A stretch of 8,785 bases of DNA from JBGFRR01 sp041695045 (lineage in GTDB: Bacteria; Bacteroidota; Ignavibacteria; UBA10030): the NCBI GenBank assembly GCA_041695045.1, contig JBGFRR010000138.1:1-8785 (forward strand), read 5' to 3'. Each line of letters starts with the position of its first letter. Positions within the stretch are counted from its first letter, which is position 1. Below the pieces are notes generated by a model that saw nothing but the letters and a program-made list of their open reading frames with translations, did not search any database and was not told where the DNA came from. This document shows, piece by piece, positions 1 through 5,410 of the stretch. The position numbers were made by a program, and so were the translations under genes.

Positions 1-995
1 GGAAAACAGGAATGCTCATCGGGATTCGGCAGAATGCCGGGCAAGGGGTTGAGCTCGATGATGTTCGGAATTCCCTGCGCGTCGAGCCGCACATCGATGC
101 GGCACCAATCACGACAGCGCAGCACGCGATACGCGCGGCGGCAGAGGTCGTTGATCTGCGCTTCGAGCGCTGCGGAAATGTTCGCGGGACACTCGTGCAC
201 ATCAATCGGATGTTCCAACTGATCCCAAATCCATTTAGCTTCGTACGAATAGATTGGATGCACGCCGGACGGCAACGCATCGAACCGAATTTCCACCATC
301 GGCAGCACGCGCACATGCGGCTCGTTGCCGAGCATGGCGACGGTGAACTCGCGCCCCGGCAGGAACTGCTCTACCAGCGCGGGCTCCTCATAGTCGCGAA
401 TAACCGTCGCGACCTGATGGGCGAGCTCATCGTGCGTATGGACGACAGAGCTGTTAAAGATTCCTTTGCTCGAGCCCTCGTGCAGCGGCTTGACGATTGC
501 GGGCAGCGGAACCGTGCACGATGAACACTCATCGAGCGAATGCAACACAGCAAACGGCGGCGTGGGGATGTTGTAGTAGGAAAGAATTTCTTTCGCGCGG
601 GATTTATCGAGGCAGATGCCGAGCGTCAGCGGGTCGCTGCCGGTGTACGGAATGCCGAGCATCTCCAGGATGGCCGGAATGTGAGCTTCGCGCGATGGGC
701 CGAGCAGACCTTCGGCGATATTGAAGACAACGTCTGGCTGAACGGCGACAAGCTTGTGGTAGGCCTCCTCATCCGCTTCGATGAGGGTCACGGTGTGTCG
801 TTCTTCGAGGGCAGTTTGGACGGCGTGAATGGTCTCTTCGGTATCCCATTCTGCGTATGTATCGACTCTCGTACGCTGGGTCTTCACCCGCGAGGCAACG
901 CTCGTTCCGTTGTCATCGCGCCCCCCCTGCACCTGCTCTCCCTCACTGGTCTCCTGCACATCACGTTTCAAGTTGTAGACGAGAGCGACATGCAA
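1..995 (-). CDS. ATP-grasp ligase, D-alanine--D-alanine ligase-like (C-terminus off left edge)
   Basis: About 331 codons are visible; roughly the last 20-30 residues lie beyond base 1. Family role: ATP-dependent ligation through an acyl-phosphate, in the cytoplasm. Visible ATP-grasp features are VKPLHEGSS (Lys169, Ser175) and RIDVR followed by IELNPLPG. Asp301, Glu314 and Asn316 have the same spacing as the Mg ligands D257/E270/N272 of E. coli DdlB, and Arg299 matches R255. The N-terminal GGxSxE motif and the HGxxGEDG motif of true Ddl are absent; VFNIAEG (Asn92) and SREA (101-104) occupy the second region. The DdlB Tyr216 position is Trp255 (EAKW). The fold and ATP chemistry are therefore secure, but the substrate is not: it may be D-Ala or another amino acid or peptide. 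The start is TTG at 995, giving MHVALVYN, where the family begins; a TTG at 1007 is the alternative. Residues about 13-45 are a low-complexity insertion containing a G7 run. Confidence 0.85.
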   Translation of the reverse strand, partial: MHVALVYNLKRDVQETSEGEQVQGGRDDNGTSVASRVKTQRTRVDTYAEWDTEETIHAVQTALEERHTVTLIEADEEAYHKLVAVQPDVVFNIAEGLLGPSREAHIPAILEMLGIPYTGSDPLTLGICLDKSRAKEILSYYNIPTPPFAVLHSLDECSSCTVPLPAIVKPLHEGSSKGIFNSSVVHTHDELAHQVATVIRDYEEPALVEQFLPGREFTVAMLGNEPHVRVLPMVEIRFDALPSGVHPIYSYEAKWIWDQLEHPIDVHECPANISAALEAQINDLCRRAYRVLRCRDWCRIDVRLDAQGIPNIIELNPLPGILPNPDEHSCF

Positions 996-1099
996 TCGCT
1001 TATGCAAGCAGTTAGTTCAACCTTTCGATTGGTGAGCGACTCTGCTTCGTGGCGCGTACGGCCATCGTACTCTCTCAATGAACCGAAGAACTTGCTACA

Positions 1100-1127
1100 A
1101 ATATAATCTTTTTAACGTGCTTGTCAA
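1100..1127 (-). promoter_or_regulatory. Strong promoter for the ATP-grasp ligase
   Basis: On the minus strand there is a perfect TTGACA (-35, 1127-1122), a 16-base spacer, and TATATT (-10, 1105-1100). The next two bases are TG, so the -10 also reads TATATTTG, matching the Bacteroidota TAnnTTTG box. Transcription would start near 1092, leaving a leader of about 95 bases before the TTG start at 995. No other minus-strand gene begins between here and the ligase. The assignment is by sequence only. Confidence 0.7.
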
Positions 1128-1263
1128 GGCTTTTGCATGTTTGCGACGCGAATTCGGCGCGACAACTCTTGACATGATCGTCGTCCGTCTGCGCGACAAC
1201 GACGCGGGAGCGCGCACAACCGGACCCGTCCGCGGCCGGAGCGCGGAACGATGATGACGTCAC

Positions 1264-1301
1264 CGCGCTGGGTAAAGAGCAATTGGAGGAATTACCGCGC
1301 G
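1264..1301 (-). terminator. Possible hairpin ending the recG/zinc-ribbon transcript
   Basis: CGCGC (1264-1268) pairs with GCGCG (1297-1301) and GGTAA (1271-1275) pairs with TTACC (1292-1296), with a two-base bulge and a 16-base loop. It lies about 40 bases beyond the zinc-ribbon stop codon, where a terminator would be expected. There is no U-run after it on the minus strand, so it is not a classical intrinsic terminator. It could be a 3'-end-protecting stem or chance in GC-rich DNA. Confidence 0.25.
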
Positions 1302-1343
1302 CCAAGACCGAGAACGATGGAGGAAGGTAGCACGAAGGAAAGG

Positions 1344-1808
1344 TCAGCCGAACTTCATGCCGCACTTCGAGCACTCGGTTGCATCGGGATTGACCTGAGC
1401 CGAGCAGTTTTCGCAGAAGAACTTCGGCACCATCGGCGGTTCATCGGAGGGGTGCTCGGCTTCCGGCAGTTCGACGTGCCCGCCCGCCCCGCCCCTCCCC
1501 ACAAACCAGGCACGGAGGGTCATGATCAGCGCAAGAATGCCGATGATAAGGCTCTGCAGAGACTCCCTCGTGTAAGCCTGATAAAAGAAGAAACCGGAAA
1601 TCAGCAGTCCGAGTAGGGTGGAGACCATCGCAGCCGAGTTCTTCGGCGCTCCTCGTCCGCCACCCCCCAACGCCTCGCGAATGCGTTCCCAGAGCGATTT
1701 CTGGATGATGTAGCCACAATGCGGGCAGAAGGATGACATCTTGGACATCATCCCGCCGCATCTGGCACAGGCAACTTCGGTATGGAGATCTTCGCTTGAA
1801 TGCGTCAT
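1344..1808 (-). CDS. Small membrane protein with a zinc ribbon at each end
   Basis: 154 residues, function unknown. Residues 14-31 form a Cys4 zinc ribbon (C14, C17, C28, C31). A short amphipathic stretch and a Gly-rich linker (about 48-55) follow. Two hydrophobic helices lie at about 60-79 and 84-103, then a Gly/Arg linker (104-111), an acidic/Pro stretch, and a second Cys4 ribbon (C132, C135, C146, C149) close to the end. Two membrane helices would put both ribbons on the same side, most likely the cytoplasm. Such ribbons bind zinc and often mediate protein or nucleic-acid contacts; no enzyme motif is present. The start is ATG at 1808 with AGAGGTG six bases upstream. It begins 57 bases after the recG stop on the same strand, with no terminator seen between them, so cotranscription with recG is likely. 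The Gly/Arg linker is encoded by an exceptional G-rich tract. Confidence 0.85.
   Translation of the reverse strand: MTHSSEDLHTEVACARCGGMMSKMSSFCPHCGYIIQKSLWERIREALGGGGRGAPKNSAAMVSTLLGLLISGFFFYQAYTRESLQSLIIGILALIMTLRAWFVGRGGAGGHVELPEAEHPSDEPPMVPKFFCENCSAQVNPDATECSKCGMKFG
1479..1500 (-). other. G-quadruplex motif in the coding strand of the zinc-ribbon gene
   Basis: Read on the minus (coding, mRNA-like) strand, this 22-base tract has five G-runs (4, 4, 4, 3 and 3) separated by single bases. The plus strand shows C-runs at 1479-1481, 1483-1485, 1487-1490, 1492-1495 and 1497-1500. One-base loops are the arrangement known to give the most stable quadruplexes. It encodes the Gly/Arg linker after the second membrane helix. 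Folding is inferred from the pattern. Confidence 0.6.
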
Positions 1809-1865
1809 GGGTTCACCTCTACGATAAGGAAATAAAGTACGTATTCCAACGTCCTACGTGGACCT

Positions 1866-4127
1866 CTATCCCACCAACCCTAACTTCAGAACCTCCTTGA
1901 ACAGAGCTTCAAACTCCTGCCGCATCGCTTGATGTTCAGGCCGCCGTAGCTCAGGGTCAAGCTTCGCCAATTCGAACGCCTCCTGCCGCGCCGCAACGAG
2001 CAGAGCCGAATCCTCCACCAGACTCGCAATGCGGAGGCCGGGGATACCGCTTTGCCGCGTTCCGAAGAATTCACCCGGCCCACGAAGTTTCAGGTCCACT
2101 TCGGCAATCTGGAATCCATCCGTTGTTGTGACCATCGTCTCCAAGCGAACGCGCACCTTCTGCTTTTCGCTCTCCACCTCATACTCCGGCATCTTCTTGC
2201 GGTGGCGGTCAAACCACGCGTAGTCGGCAATCAAGATGCAGTACGACTGGTCTGCGCCGCGGCCAACCCGGCCCCGGAGCTGATGCAGTTGTGCAAGCCC
2301 GAAGCGCTCGGCATTCTCGACGATCATGATGGTGGCGTTGGGAACGTCGATGCCTACCTCAATGACTGTTGTTGCAACGAGAATGTCAATCTCACGATTC
2401 TTGAACGCAAGCATGATGCGGTCTTTCTCGTCTGACTTCATCCTTCCATGCAGAAGAGCAAGGCGCACGTTGGGAAAGACTTTGCTACGGAGACGCTCGT
2501 ACTCCGCCGTCGCTGCTTTGAGGTCAATCTTTTCCGACTCTTCAATCAGCGGGAAGACAATGTAGGCTTGCTTGCCGCGCTTGACTTCCTCGCGGACGAA
2601 CGTGTAGACTTTCTCCTTCTGCTTTTCAAGTCGGATGGCGGTCTTAATGGGCTCGCGGTCAAGCGGCATTTCATCAATCGTTGAGATATCTAAGTCGCCA
2701 TAGAGCGTCATCGCAAGCGTGCGGGGGATGGGCGTCGCCGTCATCACGAGTGTGTCGGGATGGATTCCCTTCTCACGCAGCGTTGCCCGCTGGAGCACAC
2801 CAAACCTATGCTGTTCATCGATCACGACGAGACCGAGCCGAGCGAACTCCACGCCTTCCTGGATCAACGCATGCGTGCCGACGATGATCTGCGCCGTGCC
2901 GCGCCGGATGTCTTCAAGCACCTCCACGCGCAAGTTCTTTCGCTGACCCCCCACGAACAACCGCACGTTGACCGGCATATCCTTCAGGAATGCCGTGAGC
3001 GTACGGTAGTGCTGCTCGGCCAACACCTCTGTGGGCGCCATGAAGGCAACCTGGTAGCCGTTATCGACCGCGACAAGCATCGTCATCAATGCCACAACAG
3101 TTTTGCCGCTGCCGACATCTCCTTGAAGGAGGCGGTTCATGGGTTTTGGCGACTCCATATCTGCCGCAATTTCTTTGAGCACACGCCGCTGGGCTTTCGT
3201 CAGCTCAAACGGAAGCGAGTCGGCAAGCTTCCGCGCGAGCGGACTCGAGATGTTGAACGCGATCCCACGAACATCCTCCCGTATGACACGCCGTCGCATG
3301 GCCAGCATGAGTTGCAGGAAGAAAAGCTCCTCGAACTTCAATCGCTTCCGCGCAGCATCAAGGAGCGCTTCGCTTTTGGGAAAGTGGATGTTGTCGAACG
3401 CTTCGATGAGAGGAATCAAGCGATGGCGGCTGAGGATATCGGGCGGCAGCGTTTCAATGATGTGCGGACGGAAATCGCGCAGTGTGGTGCGAAGAATACG
3501 ACGGAAACCGCGGCTGTCCAGTCCAACGTCAGTGAGTTCGGCTGTTGAGGAGTACTTCGGAATAATGGCGCCGGTGTTGAACAAGCTTCCCCAGTCGGGT
3601 TCGTCTTCTTCGAGGCCCCCTTTAAGACGGTCGAACACCGGATGCACAAACTGCACGCGGCCTAAACGATCAAGCGAGGGGACGCTCGACAAGGAAAGCA
3701 ACTCGCCCGTTTCAAATGCTTTCTCGACCCACTTGATCCCTTGAAACCAAACACAGGTGAGAAATCCCGATTCATCTTTCACCGTGAGCGTGAAGAACGT
3801 TTTGTCGGAGCGATACGCGCGGCGCTTCTCAAAACGATAGACTTCACCGATCACCGTCACGTGTTCCCCTTTGCCGAGGTACTTGTTCAGATCGCGTATT
3901 TTGATGATGCGGCGGCGATCGAGATAATCATACGGGAAGTACCACAGGAGGTCGCGAACGGTGTGCAGTCCGACGGCGGCAAGCTCTTCGGCCCTGCGCG
4001 GGCCGATGCCTTTCACATACTGCAGAGGGAACTGGGCTGTATGTTGTTTTTCCGGGCGGATGAAGCAGAAACGGTTGTGAGGATTATTGCTCTGTGCCAG
4101 GATTAAGAAAAAAGACGTAACTGCCAA
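1866..4127 (-). CDS. recG: ATP-dependent DNA helicase RecG
   Basis: 753 residues. RecG is a cytoplasmic superfamily 2 motor that remodels stalled forks, D-loops and Holliday junctions. The N-terminal wedge region opens with an HhH-like LQYVKGIGPRRAEEL (35-49) and an OB-type segment (about 85-165). Helicase motifs are all present: Walker A GDVGSGKT (336-343), MAPTEVLAEQH (363-373), DEQH (437-440), TAT (463-465), VATTVIEVGIDVPNA (584-598) and QLRGRVGRG (616-624). The TRG region DLKLRGPGEFFGTRQSG (678-694), which couples ATP hydrolysis to branch migration, is intact. The start is TTG at 4127, directly after an in-frame stop and just downstream of AGG. No ATG or GTG occurs in frame before the conserved GIGP region, so the start is rare but forced. 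This leaves about 30 atypical residues ahead of the conserved part and a protein somewhat longer than the usual 690-710. The zinc-ribbon gene follows after 57 bases. I found no convincing promoter just upstream. Confidence 0.97.
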   Translation of the reverse strand: MAVTSFFLILAQSNNPHNRFCFIRPEKQHTAQFPLQYVKGIGPRRAEELAAVGLHTVRDLLWYFPYDYLDRRRIIKIRDLNKYLGKGEHVTVIGEVYRFEKRRAYRSDKTFFTLTVKDESGFLTCVWFQGIKWVEKAFETGELLSLSSVPSLDRLGRVQFVHPVFDRLKGGLEEDEPDWGSLFNTGAIIPKYSSTAELTDVGLDSRGFRRILRTTLRDFRPHIIETLPPDILSRHRLIPLIEAFDNIHFPKSEALLDAARKRLKFEELFFLQLMLAMRRRVIREDVRGIAFNISSPLARKLADSLPFELTKAQRRVLKEIAADMESPKPMNRLLQGDVGSGKTVVALMTMLVAVDNGYQVAFMAPTEVLAEQHYRTLTAFLKDMPVNVRLFVGGQRKNLRVEVLEDIRRGTAQIIVGTHALIQEGVEFARLGLVVIDEQHRFGVLQRATLREKGIHPDTLVMTATPIPRTLAMTLYGDLDISTIDEMPLDREPIKTAIRLEKQKEKVYTFVREEVKRGKQAYIVFPLIEESEKIDLKAATAEYERLRSKVFPNVRLALLHGRMKSDEKDRIMLAFKNREIDILVATTVIEVGIDVPNATIMIVENAERFGLAQLHQLRGRVGRGADQSYCILIADYAWFDRHRKKMPEYEVESEKQKVRVRLETMVTTTDGFQIAEVDLKLRGPGEFFGTRQSGIPGLRIASLVEDSALLVAARQEAFELAKLDPELRRPEHQAMRQEFEALFKEVLKLGLVG

Positions 4128-4182
4128 TTAACCTGTCTACGTGAGTCAAGCAGATGTGCGAATCGGTTCATTCAAAAGAAAG

Positions 4183-4201
4183 ATCAAACCGCAGGTTTGA
4201 T
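4183..4201 (-). terminator. Hairpin with U-rich tail after the receiver gene
   Basis: ATCAAACC (4183-4190) and GGTTTGAT (4194-4201) form a perfect 8-bp stem with a three-base loop. On the minus strand the stem is followed by CTTTCTTTT. This fits intrinsic termination of transcripts coming from the receiver gene, about 55 bases before the recG start. The palindrome could equally be a REP-like element, since similar triloop palindromes occur elsewhere in the window. Confidence 0.5.
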
Positions 4202-4236
4202 AAAATTCTGCTCATTTGTGAATCTGTGGTTCAAAT

Positions 4237-4406
4237 CTCGTTCCGACGGTCTCCGTCGGAATGCACGAGCGAGGAGGCTCAGCGTCCGAGCAGCTAATGT
4301 AAGTTGTCACAGGAGCGACGGTGTCTGCATTCCAACGCCCCGCCAAAGAGCGACGGGGTAAACAGAGCGTGGGAACGAGTTGGAACGCTCGCCCCGGAAG
4401 GGCGAG
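4237..4406. repeat. Mosaic inverted-repeat element
   Basis: Two related units lie in opposite orientation. Unit 1 (4237-4265) starts CTCGTTCC and ends GGAATGCA, enclosing a stem: TTCCGACGG (4241-4249) and CCGTCGGAA (4253-4261) are perfectly complementary around TCT. Unit 2, read on the minus strand (4379-4326), also starts CTCGTTCC and ends GGAATGCA but has a longer interior with a CCCCG/CGGGG stem (4338-4342 with 4354-4358). GAGCGACGG is repeated directly at 4313-4321 and 4348-4356. A last stem, CTCGCCC (4388-4394) with GGGCGAG (4400-4406), follows. The arrangement looks like a non-autonomous dispersed intergenic repeat. A structured RNA is the alternative. No transposase is nearby. Confidence 0.6.
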
Positions 4407-4457
4407 ATTTTGGTAACAACATTGGCAGTCAATGCTTTTGGTCTTCGAACGGTTTTT

Positions 4458-4820
4458 TTACGCGAGCGCCGCGCGAATCAACTTCACTAACTCGTCGATG
4501 TCGAACGGTTTGGTCATGTACGCGACGGCTCCGACTTCTTTCGCTTTTGCCTGACTTGAAGCGTCTGTGTGGGACGTTAAGAAAATCACCTTGACCAGCG
4601 CCGTAGACGGATTTGCACGGATCCGTTCCACCATCTCAAAGCCGTCCATTTCCGCCATCTTCAGGTCAGAGACGATGAGATCGGGAGAAAACGCCGGAAT
4701 GACCGTCAGAGCTTCTTCTGCAGAAACAGCCGTACGCACCACCAATCCCTCCTCTTCCAGCACCGTCGCAACGATGTCGACCAGATTTTCTTCGTCTTCA
4801 ACAAGCAATACTTTATTCAT
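4458..4820 (-). CDS. Stand-alone CheY-like response regulator receiver
   Basis: 120 residues, one receiver domain and nothing else. The acidic pocket is E8/D9, the phosphoacceptor is D52 (in VSDLKMAEMDG), the switch Thr is T82, the conserved Lys is K104 (TKPFD), and Y101 sits at the aromatic switch position. All residues for phosphotransfer from a histidine kinase are present, so it should be functional. There is no DNA-binding or enzymatic output domain, so it must act by protein contact or as a phosphorelay intermediate. No kinase gene is next to it. The start is ATG at 4820, with GGGGA about nine bases upstream. It begins 42 bases after the truncated amidohydrolase and is followed by the hairpin-rich region. 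The partner kinase cannot be deduced from this window. Confidence 0.93.
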   Translation of the reverse strand: MNKVLLVEDEENLVDIVATVLEEEGLVVRTAVSAEEALTVIPAFSPDLIVSDLKMAEMDGFEMVERIRANPSTALVKVIFLTSHTDASSQAKAKEVGAVAYMTKPFDIDELVKLIRAALA

Positions 4821-4862
4821 GGATCGCTGTCCCCAATGTTTTTGTCGTTCTCATTGCCTCAG

Positions 4863-5285
4863 TTACCACTGTGGCCATCGGTCGTGGTCCCAGTCGCCGC
4901 CGGCAATCCATCGGCTGGGATGCGCTTCCGCGCGCTCCTTGATGAGCCGCGCGAACTCTTCCTCATTCGCGGCGGCGCGAAGGTCGACATTCACTAACTG
5001 GAATCCACCGTTCATGAAATGCGTATGGTTGTCGATAAAGCCGGGAAGCATACGCCTGCCCTTGAGGTCGATTTGCGTTGTGCCCTTGCCGACGTGCCGA
5101 CGCATCTCAGCGGTTGAACCGACTGCGAGGACCCGTCCGTTCAGGACCGCGACGGCTTGCGCCTCCGGTTTGGACGCATCGACCGTCCAGACTTTACCGT
5201 TGAAGAGGACAAGATCGGCGATTTGGGACTGTGCGGGATGAGCAACAAGCATGACGAGAAGAACGAGGAAAGGAATGAGCTTCAT
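4863..5285 (-). pseudogene. Truncated YtcJ-type amidohydrolase (5' fragment)
   Basis: 140 residues of what is normally a protein of about 550. It begins with a signal peptide (MKLIPFLVLLVMLVAHPAQS, cleavage about residue 20). The amidohydrolase N-terminal beta region (ADLVLFNGKVWTVD) and the strand-1 metal motif GFIDNHTHF (HxH) follow, then the family's GGDWDHDRW segment. The frame ends in TAA immediately after, and the 42 bases before the next gene do not continue the family sequence in any frame. The catalytic barrel, with its other metal ligands, is missing, so it cannot be an active hydrolase. The start is ATG at 5285 with AAAGG ahead of it; an upstream ATG at 5330 would spoil the signal peptide. 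A weak promoter-like pair (TTGTTT 5394-5389, TATCTT 5371-5366, 17-base spacer) lies upstream. A deletion joining it to the receiver region is the likeliest cause; an assembly junction is possible. Confidence 0.8.
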
Positions 5286-5410
5286 CGAGTGCCTTTGTGG
5301 GGGTTGAGAGGATACCCGACGCGCACCCACACCACGCGACCATAGACGAGAACGCGCGACGAGAGAAGATAGGGAACTGCGGAGTGAAAAACAATGAGGG
5401 AGGTGGATGA

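Larger units (their letters stand above)
1008..1343. other. Intergenic region between the zinc-ribbon gene and the ligase
   Basis: About 335 bases without a convincing gene. It holds the promoter at 1100-1127, a bulged hairpin at 1264-1301, and an exact 10-base direct repeat GCGCGACAAC at 1157-1166 and 1191-1200, just upstream of the promoter. It also holds a possible 17-codon leader reading frame (minus, 1065-1012, ATG start, GAGAGA upstream) inside the ligase leader. Longer open frames here, on either strand, have unnatural composition and no recognisable domain, so I treat them as non-coding. Confidence 0.5.
4128..4457. other. Non-coding, hairpin-rich region between recG and the receiver gene
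   Basis: 330 bases with no credible gene; the open frame across it on the plus strand (4304-4594) runs into the receiver gene and resembles no known protein. From the recG side it holds about 55 plain bases, the terminator-like hairpin at 4183-4201, an AT-rich link containing AATCTGTGGTTCAAAT (4221-4236), and then the mosaic inverted-repeat block from 4237 to 4406. The recG promoter should lie here, but I could not identify one with confidence. Confidence 0.6.

Noticed and set aside
921..927. Run of seven C (G7 on the coding strand) suggesting a frameshift or phase-variable site in the ligase
   Set aside because: The family-like N-terminus (VALVYN) and the downstream motifs are in the same frame, so no shift is needed. 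A length change would only matter in the poorly conserved insertion.
12..1106. Plus-strand open frames over the ligase (12-524, 540-1106)
   Set aside because: They are antisense to a frame carrying clear ATP-grasp motifs and resemble no known protein.
1169..1200. Plus-strand TTGACA at 1169-1174
   Set aside because: No -10-like sequence occurs at suitable spacing, and no plus-strand gene follows.
1075..1374. 99-codon minus-strand frame across the intergenic region
   Set aside because: It overlaps the end of the zinc-ribbon gene in another frame, covers the promoter, has unnatural composition and shows no domain.
2760..3744. Long plus-strand open frames inside recG (2760-3548, 3139-3744)
   Set aside because: recG is unambiguous on the other strand; these follow from its codon composition.
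4237..4406. CRISPR array or riboswitch in the recG-receiver gap
   Set aside because: There are only two repeat units, inverted and with different interiors, so it is not a CRISPR array. I recognise no riboswitch core, and the block is not placed as a leader directly before recG.
5194..5394. Minus-strand frame between the T9SS gene and the amidohydrolase fragment
   Set aside because: It overlaps the signal-peptide region of the fragment in another frame and lacks a ribosome site and any recognisable feature.
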